DNA of 64,000 nucleotides from Archilochus colubris (Eukaryota; Chordata; Aves; Apodiformes; Trochilidae). The translations under genes were made by a program, and so were the position numbers. This document shows, piece by piece, positions 51,549-61,751 of the stretch (positions are counted from its first letter, which is position 1; the number at the start of each line of letters is the position of its first letter). A model generated the notes under the pieces. It was given only the letters and a program-made list of their open reading frames with translations. It searched no databases and had not been told where the DNA came from. The stretch lies in assembly GCA_023079485.1 (NCBI GenBank), contig CM041115.1, forward strand, positions 30,494,826-30,558,825, in the 5' to 3' direction.

Positions 51549-53069
51549 AAAGAAAAAAAAGCACATCGTAATAATTTAGTAGAAAGACTTCCTAAACACA
51601 CAGTTGCATTGAAACTGTATCTTCACACTGCTAGGCTCTGAGATGTTTAGAATCTCTGTTACTTTTATGCAACTCAATCCTGCAACTTGGAGTTGTTGTA
51701 AAATTAGGAGCAATGGATGTAATTGAAAGCATTTTGTTTCCTCTCTGGTGCTAATAAAGACACATGAAATTTTTTCAAAAAAGGGTATGTTTAGTTCCTT
51801 GAAAAATAGTACAGATTTGACAAAATAAGAGGGTGTATCAGAACAAAATTGTGGTATACTAAAGAACTTAGACCAGAAGAAGTTTTAAAATGCAGCTTCT
51901 GTTCACATATCCACACCAATTAACACCAGATAAACTGAAATCACTTTTCCTGGCTTCCTAGTCCCTTTAGGCATCCAGTTCTTCTAAATATGAATGCCTT
52001 TATTACTTGTGCTTCACAAAAGATAATTTATTTTTTTAAAAAATTTTCTTCTGTTTCTTATTAAAGACATGAAAGCATAAGAAGCTAACTCAGGGTAACA
52101 TTTGTCAAAAAAATAAGGCCATATTTATCAAGCCACATGAAAGTAAATTTCAGTGATAAACTTAGAATTCCATCTTGTGGGTTTCTCATGCTACAAACTG
52201 GTATACACTCAGAAAGGCATCCACTTCTGCAAAAGAGGGGAGGGGAAATTGCAGGACATTGAAAAAAATTGACCCTAAGACAAATGATTTCTACAGTTAT
52301 CTTCCCTCAAGTATTATCTCTCTTCCACACTGGTTTCTCACCTATACTATAAAATGTTTTTAAAAAAGTAAATTCACAGCACATCTCCCAGTAAAAAGAA
52401 CCTTAGGAAACTACAAGTCAGCTCTCCTCTTCAATTAGAAAACTGGTCACTTGGAAAGATCTTAAAGAAGACTAACTAAACCTGCTTCAGCAGAACAATT
52501 AAATATATGAGTAGCTTCGATTAATTCCTCAGAAGTAGAGCCAACACATAGAAATCTCTCAAATTTAAAGAAAAGCAAGAGTACCACGGTTTGGCACCAT
52601 ACTAGTCATCTTCTCTTTGAAATAAACAGGATCTGGACCATGAAAACATTTAATACTCTCTATCTTTATTTAATTTCCTTTTGCAATACAGATGAGAGGA
52701 CATAAGCAAGACACTCATCAGTTTTCTAAGCTAAGTCTTAAGACCCTTTTTTTCCAGGTACTTGTGTTAGGAGTACAGGGGCAGATTCATTACATGGATA
52801 TTTACCATATTTGAAGGACAAGACCTGAGGAGTGAAAAGACTATAGTACATAAAGCCAAAACATCAAATTCTGCAAAAAGCAAAAATAATGCAATAAAAT
52901 TTCTTAGGAACTTCTGTCTCATGACCAAACTGTCTCATAGGCTGAAATGTGTCAACAAAAATGTGTCCTGTGGTTGGGACAGACACTGGGATAGTTGAGA
53001 CGTCTGTCCCTTCTGTGTGTCTGTTAGGATTCCCAGAAATGACAGACTCACATTTCTGCCTTGCCTTAC

Positions 53070-53089
53070 ATGAACATTCCCCACAACAT
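53070..53089 (-). CDS. Candidate 20-base microexon
   Basis: The acceptor AATCTGCCGTGTTCCCATATGAG and donor GTTCAT/GTAAGGC are fair. Phase 1 to 0, reading VVGNVH after a split Asp codon. This would join 59828-59894 to 51224-51287 in frame. At this length chance agreement is likely enough to keep confidence low. Confidence 0.33.
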
Positions 53090-55015
53090 CTCATATGGGA
53101 ACACGGCAGATTTAGAGAATGAACAAGTTGCCCTGAAAATGGTCATCAGATGCCTAACCTAAAGGCAGAAAAGGGAAAAAGATACATCATTGCTTAAGCT
53201 TTTTTTTCCATCAGCAATTTTTCTTGACAAAAATAAAAGTTTTTCTCGAAAAATCATTGTTAACTAGAACACTTATACCACAGGAGGACAGAAAAATCCT
53301 TGTACCTTCTTTATTAAGCAAATTTTTATTGGCAATCATTTGTGAATCAAAACTACAGTTTAAGTATCAATACCTTCTGCTTCAAGAATGTTATTCAGGT
53401 ATAAACTGCCTGGGTGCAGCTCAAAGTAGGATAAGAAATTATTTTAATAGTAAAAAGAGAAAAAGAAAATATTTCTGTTCATCCACAGCGAGACTGCAGC
53501 TCCATAAACTGACAGATATTATACAGTTTTGTCTTAGATCTCATCAGGTAAAAAATATTTTCTATATTTATATAGCATATATATATTTACACACATACAT
53601 ACAGCATAAATATCCATGTTAGTGTTGAGATGCTGTTGTCTAGCTTCAAATGTTGGTATGGATTTCACAAAACCTGTAAGCAAACCATCTGGTAAGAGGA
53701 ACTAGGCAAATTGGGTGTGGGTACTCACTCAATTTCTGCCTCCAAGAAAAGTTAACACATATATGCATGACAGACCAAATGAGTATAATACAATTTACAC
53801 ACCTTTAAGAAATAAATTGTGTCTCTTTAATTAAAACAAGCAAGAATGTATTTGTTTTTAACAGTGAGCTACCTTCCTGCTCTAAACATTTTATAGGAGG
53901 GCTGGAAGGGCCCTGGAAGGGAGGATAACAGTATTACAAGCTGTATCCATGGTACATGGTACACAGAATAAAGAAAGAATGGTCATCAAAAATTGTTAAG
54001 CCTATTTCTGAAAATGGATAATAAGTGCAACACTGAAATAAAGCACACATTTGGGCCATCAGACCATTAAAACTCCTTTGGAGTCATTACAGTCAATCAT
54101 ATCAGGAATAATTTAGGGATTCTTAAATCAGTGGATTATTTAGCTGCCATGCACAAGTGTATATTCTCAACTCATTAAAAAAACCCATAAGAGATTCTGA
54201 AGAAGAAAACTTATGGAGTGTTTGAATGTAGTTTGTCACTTTTTTTTCAAGTGTAGTAAGTTGCTCCAGTTTTAAATGTCTTGCCAGGGACAACTTTCTC
54301 ACTGGCCCCCTGACTCACTTCATCACTGCTCAGAATTCACTGCATAAACACTAATGGGGGCAGACACTTGAGAAGTATTAAAAGTTATCAAATGTTTTTT
54401 TTGTTTTCTGTTATTTTTGGAAAGAACAAAATTGTTCTCATATCTCCCATTTCCTATTTTATTAAAAACAAAAGTTATTTCTAAGCTAAGGTAGAAAAGA
54501 GCAAATTTCATCCACCAAAAATAGGGCCCTGTAACTAGAAAAAGCAGCAGACTAAAAAGTTAGTGGCACTGGTAGATCCCAGTAAGGTAACTAAGCTTGC
54601 TAGTATCACATAATAACAAACATCACCTCATTAAAGTGCATCCAGTGAGACTGACTGCCAAATGGTGCTCCACCACAGGTGTATAACTAAGTCTTCCTAC
54701 AAATCAAAAGGGAAAAATCTGCCCACCAGATCAGCCTTTTTCTTTCCCACACAAATTGAGTTTTACATTACAGTGACTTTAATTCTTCTCCACTCAGAAT
54801 GGCTGCTGGCTTGCACTGCTGTAATTAACAGTGATTTAAGTATCTGTAAACTTTAAACTACTTCAACATACGTCCATGTTGGATCCTCCTAATTTAGAAA
54901 AGGTCATCTCACAATTTAAAAGGGTTCATCATGGTATGTGTGGTGATCAGTTGCTCCATTGATCTAAACATGCAGCCTGAATGTGGCCTAAGAGAAACAC
55001 CCACCCTTAGATGGA

Positions 55016-55040
55016 GATAATAACAACAACAACAACAATA
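55016..55040. repeat. (AAC)n/(AAT)n microsatellite
   Basis: Run of AATAACAACAACAACAACAA type. Confidence 0.85.
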
Positions 55041-56473
55041 TCCATCTGGGAGACTCAATGTGAAATATACAATGCAACAACTCTTCCTTGCTAATAGAGA
55101 TGGGTACTATTAAAAAGGAAACTAAAATCCTGACACAACACCACGCAAATAAGGTACATTTTACACTGAGGTCAGAACTGGGAAACTTTTTCTTACTATA
55201 GGTAAATCAAGACTTCCACTCAAATTATTTTTTTTTGTTTTTGTAATACATTGATATAGTATTTTCTTTTTCTATTAAATGTTCCTTAAGTGATCCTTGA
55301 GACAGCACTAGTTTATAAAACAGCAGAGATGTAAAATGTCAGTTTCAAAACAAAATACAGACATTTTTTACAGGGATGGAAAACAAAATTTTGAAAATAT
55401 TTAGGTTTAATGGCCTAAAATTATATACAGATGTATTCAGGGGATATATATTTTTTTTAATGATAGGTTCTATTTATCAGATAGCTTAACAAAATTTAAT
55501 GCAATTCAGCTCTTGTACATTAGGAGGGTATAAAATGTTCTCTCCAAATCCCTGTTTGCTAAAGTAATTACATGTTATTTGTAATCAGTGAAGACAAGCA
55601 AATACATTTACAGGGTTCCTAGAAAGTTCTGAGAGATTAACAAAATTTGGAAAGATAAGGTACAGCGAAACTCCACTGAGCATGGAAGAATGCTTTAGGA
55701 TTTGTTACCATGTTTCTTTCCACTGTTAAGCACTGCACAGTGGAAAAGCACAAGTGATGTATTTCAGATTTGGTCCTTCCTTTGATCCTCCATTTGGTGG
55801 GTTCAAGCAAAAATGTTTACCATTTAATTTTTGTTTCACAAAGAATAAAGTCTAAAAGTAATTTTAATGCGATATATTTTAATATTCTTTAATCGAATCA
55901 GCAGAGACATATAAACTTGAATAAATTCCCTAGTTAAATAATTACATTTTCTATTTCCTACCTATATTTTTTGCTGTGACTTTTGTATCAAAAACCAATT
56001 TTGCATTTGAAGTATAATCCCACAACTCATTTTCATGAGTTACAAGATTTGCTTCTTATGTTTCAGTTCACTGGTGAATTTATCGTTAAAGAAAAAAAAA
56101 GAGTTACAGCTATTAGCATTAGTCATACATTTCACAACCGTTTTGTTGTTGGTTTTTTTATTAGAAACTTAACAGCTATTTCAACAAAGTCATTTTTGCT
56201 CAGGTTATTAACAGAGCCTAAACGCTGACAATTGTAAATCTCTGGAGTGAGAAGAATAATCAATAGAAGCAACCAATAAGAAAAAAAAAAGTCAGACTAT
56301 CACATTATCAGTAAACTAGCAGGCAAGCTTCAAACACATAAAAACAGTACTTTTGAGAAAGCAGCATAAATTATTCTGGAAAAATCGAGTTGTTCCTCAA
56401 AATTTTAAAGGAATAAAACTAAATCAGACAAATGCAATTTTGATAATTTTCACAAATCATCTTCCCTACCTAA

Positions 56474-56516
56474 TGTGTATATATCTATATATATACACAC
56501 ACATACACACACATAC
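56474..56516. repeat. (TA)n-(CA)n compound microsatellite
   Basis: GTGTATATATCTATATATAT passes into ACACACACATACACACAC. Likely variable in length. Confidence 0.88.
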
Positions 56517-59500
56517 TTCAATGCTCTAACTACTGTGTACCCTTGGTTTCTCATCCTAAGACACTTCTACCACTGGAATACTTCCAAAGCAGATTTTGTG
56601 TTTTAACTCTGAACTTCATGTAAAAGTTAGTAAGTCTCCTAACAAGAAGATATATTTCCCTTCAAATTCCACAAGGAATACAGATAGCATGCTTATAATT
56701 CTACTAGTATGATCATTTTCCTCTGCCTAATGCTCAGCACTGGCACGGATAATGGAATCTTTCTTCAAGCCGGCACAGTCTAGTACAACAGGAATAATAA
56801 CAACAATACGTAGCATTCTTATCACAGTCTTCATAACAAAATAACACTAATTTTAACTATCTGAACCTTTCCAAGCTGTGTTCTACCTTGTCTAACTCTC
56901 CCACATCAACCACATTCTGTATTGATACACATACTGACTGCTAGATGTGTTGACCAGCTAAATGAGGTGAGACAGCGTATGATTAAATGACAAGTGTAGA
57001 ATTTAGGAGAATAGAAAGGATGACAAAAGCAGAAATGCATAAGGTGAGTGCTTTTAAGCATGAGCATGTCATAAGAACAGTCTCTACAGGTAAATATAAA
57101 CAGAAAACAAGGTGAGCAAAAGATAATTTATGAACCAAAAAGCAACTGAAAGTAAATAGAAAGTAATGAACAGTACTGAAGGTGACTGAAGGAGATGAAG
57201 AACAGAGAAAGAAAAGAGGGGTGAAAAAGAAGCAGCAAAGGAATGACTGTAATAAAAGCTGCTCTAAAAAATATACTGATGAAACAGAGCAGCAGAAAGG
57301 TCTGAAAGGGAAAAAGACTCCAGAAAAGAAAATAAATAAAAAAGAGCATAGGAACAAGAACCTTTAGTTACTTGACTAAACAGTCTTTGTCACCCATTGA
57401 ATTTGTTATGCTGCTGTGATCCATCATATGTTGTCCACACTGGAGAGCAGCACCACACCTTTCTACACAAGCTTTCTGCAGTTAAAGCTACCAGTTATAC
57501 AGTTCTTATCCAGCAAACAGAATCTTCAGAAGTTCTTTAAATACATAGAAGTGTGTGTAAAGTCAGCTCCTACAAACTTAACTGTTTAGAAGGCAACTTT
57601 TTTCAAGAAGGAATTCCCCGGCAGTTGTCAGCAACCTTTCCTCCACAATTCTGTTTCACTTATTCCAAACAGTTATCTCTCTGTCCTAGATTTTGTATTT
57701 GGATGCAGAAGCAGATGCTTTGATTTGGCGGTGTCTCAGTATAGCAAAGTCATCCATCTTGTATTAGAAATAGGAATTCCTATCACAAAGAAAAAAAAAA
57801 TGATAGAGGAAAATCGGACAGCACAGACACATGAAAGTTTAGAAGCTACATTTAATAAGTTAGTCCTTGTTTTGAAAGGACAAGCAATATCAACAAGAAG
57901 CTAATTTTTTTGATGCAGCAAAATACATCACAATCCTTATTTTGGGTACACTGTGGTAAGAGCTGGTACCAGCTCTCTGACTTCTGTTTACTTATTGCTC
58001 TGCTTCTTACCTCCCTCTTCTCTCTCCATAATTCTATCCCTATCACTGCTACTTTCTTCAAGCGTGCCTTCTCCATTATGTGCTTTTTTTTTTTTTTCTT
58101 TCTCTCATGTTCTCTTGCTTATTGCTACAAAAGTACTTAAGCCACTGCATTTCTGCTACAATCTTACACAGACACTGCTAAAAATCAAGAGTTCTAGGGG
58201 AACAGAGGTTAGCATCATCCACACTGACATCCACATTCTGACTAGTAAATCCATGCTGGAAACCTAGCTGTAATCAACTGAGAAACCAAGTAATACAAAA
58301 AGCTCTGACAGCACCAGGGAGGTTGCCCACCCTCTTTTTCCTCTTCTCTCATTTTTAACCATATTGGAAAAGTCACCATTGCAAAAAGCAAACTTCAAAG
58401 GAACATGAAGAAGTACCCTGATGATGCAATGCTATGAATCTGCACTAAATAATAATTATTGATACTTATGATATTAGAAGACAATGTGTGCTCTTGCCTT
58501 CAATTAGCATTTATATTTCTGCTCACAGACCTAAACTAAAAGTTACTGCTTAAAAAAAAAAAGAGGTTTACACATTACGTTTTGCATTTCTAACACAGCA
58601 AGCATTCATGCTGAAGTTCCCTCTCATATATTTGGAGCAGTAGGAGGAGAACAATCCACACAACTGAAACGGCGTTTTATTGGTACAAAGGCGTTTTGCA
58701 CTGATAAAGCTTTTTCCTATAAAAAGAGACAATAAGGAGTCTAGCAGCTTGAAGTATCTTTAAGCCTACTGTCAAGATGTAGCAAGGGACCTACTTTGTA
58801 CCATATACAAATTACTCCAAAATGTGTCCAAACCGCAGCTTCTGCTAAGGCTATTTGTACACTCAATGAATTTTCTCACAAATTCACGTGATGACACACT
58901 GTTTAACTTTAAAAAAAATTCTTCTTCATCTTAACATAAAATTATTTTAAATACAAATGCTACACATACATGAAAACACACATTTCCAGACAGAAATAAA
59001 CCAAGAAATGGAATTATTTGGTGTAATAGTTTATGCTACCTCTATTTAGATCACGGCATTCTAAAGTACAACAGCGCAGAACATATTTCCTACGTGACGC
59101 ATTCCAGTTACAAAATAAAAGCAATAGTGAATTAAAGGATGCTATTTGGTAGGTTTTTAACTTGCCACGGAGCTGGTAAATCACCCCCACGCAACAAAGC
59201 GCTTTATAGACATTTGTCATATACTGCAATGCCCATAGTAAGGCAACACATCCCCAGGGTTGGCAGCCATGCAATCAGCAAGAATTTGGCTACGGAAACA
59301 GCAATGATTCATCGTGCATTCTAGAAGTACTGTCGAAACGGCAAAACAACGCACTGATATTTTAATCCTTTAAAGGTAACAAGCATTTAAAAACATAATT
59401 ATAAAATCTGTTTGTAAAACCGAAGCTAATAAAAATCCCAACATAATTCCAACATACTAGGAATGCACAGACAGAAAATGGCTATTTAGTATAAGCATAG

Positions 59501-59827
59501 GCTAATTACTTACCCTACTACACTGTGATTTAAATGGCCAACATAACATTATGAAACAAACGTTTCACAATAGCTAAATCAAAAATCAGCAGTTTAAAAA
59601 TAGTTTAGTTTATGTTGCAAAGAGTTTTTTAACTCCTCTCTAGTAATTTTAAAAATAACCAACACATTTTCATTAATCAAAGTCTGTATTGCAAGTCCCC
59701 CTCTGAATGACAAGCCAACAGCACAGTCAAAATTTTTGTTTCAAGGTATGTACCACACATATGTTCAAGGTATGTATCACATTTATTAGTGTCCCAGTGT
59801 CCACTACAAAAACTGTTTCTCAGCTAC

Positions 59828-59894
59828 CAGATTCTGCAAATTGTTTAATAGTGGTGTAGGTCCTGTCAAAAGCTCTCAAGCGCTGTTTATTTCT
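59828..59894 (-). CDS. 67-base coding exon
   Basis: The acceptor AGTGTTTTCACCAG and donor GAATCTG/GTAGCTGAG are fair. Phase 0 to 1, reading RNKQRLRAFDRTYTTIKQF and ending AES. A stop follows two codons past the donor, so splicing is required. Entry at phase 0 follows the FQK end of 60154-60279. The segment is basic and likely helical. Confidence 0.8.
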
Positions 59895-60153
59895 CTGGTG
59901 AAAACACTTTTCTTTCTTCCTCCCAGTGTTAGTTAACTACAAATATAGGGGAGTTTTGTCTCCTAATTTACAGACATCTGAAAAGATTATGGATTTCTTT
60001 CCATTGTAAGTACACAGTGATACTGAAACTTTATCAGCCTTTTACTAGCAACTTGTCAAAGAACATCTCGATAGCTTAAGAGGGTGTCCTCAGAAAGCAT
60101 TTTAGTGTGCTGCCCTTTGTCCCATTACACAAATAGACATTGTGAACCCTTAC

Positions 60154-60279
60154 CTTTTGGAAAATTACTTCATCCTGCCTTCTCTTCTTTCTGCCACTTT
60201 TCCTGATCCTCTGGTTTGTCTGAACCCATTTTGTGACCTGGGGTTCAAAACCATAGTGCTTTTTTAGGAAGAAGTTCAG
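60154..60279 (-). CDS. 126-base coding exon with basic cluster
   Basis: The acceptor region TTCTTACTAATGCTATGTAG contains an ideal branch-point motif. The donor CAAAAG/GTAAGGG is strong. It holds exactly 42 codons, phase 0 to 0, the only open frame across both sites. It starts LNFFLKKHYGFEPQVTKWV and ends in a basic run RIRKSGRKKRRQDEV, which could be a nuclear localisation signal (inference). Confidence 0.9.
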
Positions 60280-60857
60280 CTACATAGCATTAGTAAGAAT
60301 CTATAAACAGACTCAATACATTTTTTCCCATTGCTTAATTGGAAAGAGGAAAAGCCTTTTTCCCATCTAGAATGACATGTTCTTAAGTAATCAGGTTAGT
60401 TACTTTTCGATGGTCAAAGTATGAGGGTGGTGTTCATCTTCTTCATCTTGCTGTTTTCCACAGAAAGAATGTTTGATGCCAGACCAGGTTGCCAAATGGA
60501 AAGTTATCATTGCAGTGTGCAAAAATCCTGTGGAAAGTCTCTGCACTTAATCCCTTACACCTTCTATTTCAAGTCAGAAATTTATTTCCAGCCACCCACT
60601 CAAATGCTGTTCCAGACTACCAGTGTTAAATTTAGACAGTGGGACTGGTATTATTTAATAAAGTAGAAACATTTGTGGTTTATCTTCCCATAAAAATACT
60701 TCTATTCCTAATGCAAAAGCAATTATTTTTGTAAAGCAAAAGCACGATGGAGGTGGGGAAGAGTGGCAGGGGGTCAGGTGGAAAACTCAAGGAGCAGATT
60801 TGCAAGGGAAAGGAGCGGGGGCAACGTAGGAATAGCTGCGAAGGGTTTTCTCCTCAC

Positions 60858-60920
60858 CTCGCCGCTCACTTGCTGGACGAGCTGGCAGTCCTTCCAGGTC
60901 TCACTCTCCTGCAGCAAAGG
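60858..60920 (-). CDS. First recognisable coding exon (51 or 63 bases)
   Basis: The donor GGCGAG/GTGAGGAG is strong. Two in-frame acceptors exist: CTTTCTTCCCCGTGTAG (end 60920) and CCTTTGCTGCAG (end 60908). Phase 0 to 0, reading ESETWKDCQLVQQVSGE, with PLLQ added if the longer form is used. It contains no Met and a stop sits in frame at the first acceptor, so an upstream exon must supply the start codon. Confidence 0.72.
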
Positions 60921-61076
60921 CTACACGGGGAAGAAAGGGCACATTGAGGCGGGCTCGTCCACGGAGCGTTCCCGATGCGCTGCGCTCCGTGTCCCCGGGG
61001 TCGGGACGCGACGCGCTGCAGGAAGCCCTGTCGGTCTGTCGGTCAGCCCTCCCGCCGCCACCCCCGGCGTCTCCCG

Positions 61077-61112
61077 AGGCGAGGCGAGGCCAGGCCAGGC
61101 CAGGCCACGCCA
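61077..61112. repeat. GC-rich pentamer array (GGCGA)n/(GGCCA)n
   Basis: GAGGCGAGGCGAGGCCAGGC continues as further GGCCA units. It is inside the CpG island and gives long spurious open frames on both strands. Confidence 0.88.
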
Positions 61113-61190
61113 GACCCGGCCCGGCCCATCCCATCCCGCCGTTCCAGGCCTGGGCAGCGGCACACCGCAGCCCTCCGTAGGAAATGAAAC

Positions 61191-61265
61191 ACCTTCACGA
61201 GGTACCCCGCCCCCGTGCTCCGGCCCCCGGGAGCCCCGCGGAGAGGAGGAGCCTTCCTTAAAGAC
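61191..61265 (+). other. Possible first exon of a plus-strand transcript
   Basis: The sequence up to AAAGAC is followed by GTAAGGGCC, a good donor inside the CpG island and divergent from the minus-strand gene. The exon start is arbitrary here. No convincing protein is read. It could be a non-coding first exon of a neighbouring gene or a divergent transcript. Confidence 0.3.
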
Positions 61266-61730
61266 GTAAGGGCCGGACGGCTCCGGGGCGGCCACGCCGG
61301 GGCTTCCGCACCCACCCCTGGCCCGGCGCCCCCCCCCTGACGGGCAAAGGCTGACGGTGCGGCTCAGCCTGGACCCGCTTTTTGGTGCCCGAAGGAGGAG
61401 AACGGAGCCTAGGCTGGGTCGGGTCGGCTTGGCACGGCTCGACTCGGCCAAGCTAAGCCAAGCCCAGCCCCAATTGCGGGGGACCCGCAGCTGCCGGGCC
61501 CGTCCTACCCCTCTGCATGTACACTCGACTTGGGGTTGCGGTCTGATTTTCGGAGAGGCTCTCCTGTTCGGTCCCCGGCTAGGGCAGACGCTTTCCTGCA
61601 AACCTTCCCGAGAAAACCCCTATCACAGGTCCCCACAGATAGAGGAATGGGCTAATAGGGCCAGTTCAGTAGAGGAAGTAGCATCACCATTAGTGCTTCA
61701 AGATTTCCCCCAGCACAACGATTAAATTAC

Positions 61731-61751
61731 CTTGGGGAGTTTGAAGTGCAC
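61731..61751 (-). CDS. Candidate 21-base minus-strand exon beyond the CpG island
   Basis: The acceptor TGGTTCTTGCTTTTAAG is strong and the donor CCCAAG/GTAATTTAA good. Phase 0 to 0 reads VHFKLPK, which would join in frame to ESETWKDC. If real, the gene starts upstream of this CpG island. Very short, so it may be chance. Confidence 0.28.

Larger units (their letters stand above)
51288..59827 (-). other. Long intron region (about 8.5 kb), at most one or two microexons
   Basis: Apart from the 20-base candidate at 53070-53089 and a competing candidate at 57394-57439, I find no exon. Contents: (CA)n at 51532-51548, a TA/CA-rich stretch at 53560-53602, (AAC)n near 55016-55040, a TATA/CA run at 56474-56516 and purine-rich sequence at 57000-57360. 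Confidence 0.5.
166..60920 (-). other. Multi-exon minus-strand gene, product not recognised
   Basis: Gene-level model joining the exon entries below. On the minus strand, short open segments are bounded by a pyrimidine-rich tract plus AG and by GT donors, often GTAAGT-like. Neighbouring exons usually agree in phase, for example 23150-23177, 21026-21128, 17915-17949, 12536-12585 and 12235-12277. Deduced coding length is about 1.8 kb, roughly 590 codons, with several microexons under 45 bases. The protein begins with a basic region containing RKSGRKKRR, then runs as leucine-rich, probably helical segments. That resembles helical-repeat (HEAT/ARM-type) proteins in general, which is inference. 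The first coding exon with its ATG is not found, and some middle links are uncertain. I do not recognise the family. Confidence 0.75.
60750..61620. promoter_or_regulatory. CpG island, probable bidirectional promoter
   Basis: GC content and CpG density rise sharply over the AT-rich surroundings, with clusters such as GGGACGCGACGCGCTG and GGGGCGGCCACGCCGGGG. It overlaps the first coding exon found for the minus-strand gene, and a plus-strand donor-like AAAGAC/GTAAGGG lies at 61265. Placement at the 5' end of the gene fits a housekeeping-type TATA-less promoter. Exact start sites cannot be read from sequence. Confidence 0.82.

Noticed and set aside
56983..57357. 124-codon hydrophobic minus-strand frame
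   Set aside because: It is the complement of a purine-rich plus strand, giving artificial Phe/Leu/Ser runs with no splice or start context.
57852..58076. Minus-strand frame MEKARLKKVAVIGIELWRE with a strong donor GGGAG/GTAAGAAG
   Set aside because: The sequence upstream is a long A/G run with no acceptor in a compatible frame, and the coding look comes from purine-rich composition.
59508..59568. Segment with a very strong acceptor (CTGATTTTTGATTTAG) and donor (AGG/GTAAGTAATT) on the minus strand
   Set aside because: All three frames contain stops (TGA or TAA), so it is not a coding exon. It could be a poison exon, but nothing else supports that.
60763..61269. 168-codon plus-strand frame and 226-codon minus-strand frame over the CpG island
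   Set aside because: Stop-poor because of GC richness and pentamer repeats. They cross the supported exon 60858-60920 and show repetitive Arg/Pro/Gly/Ala composition.
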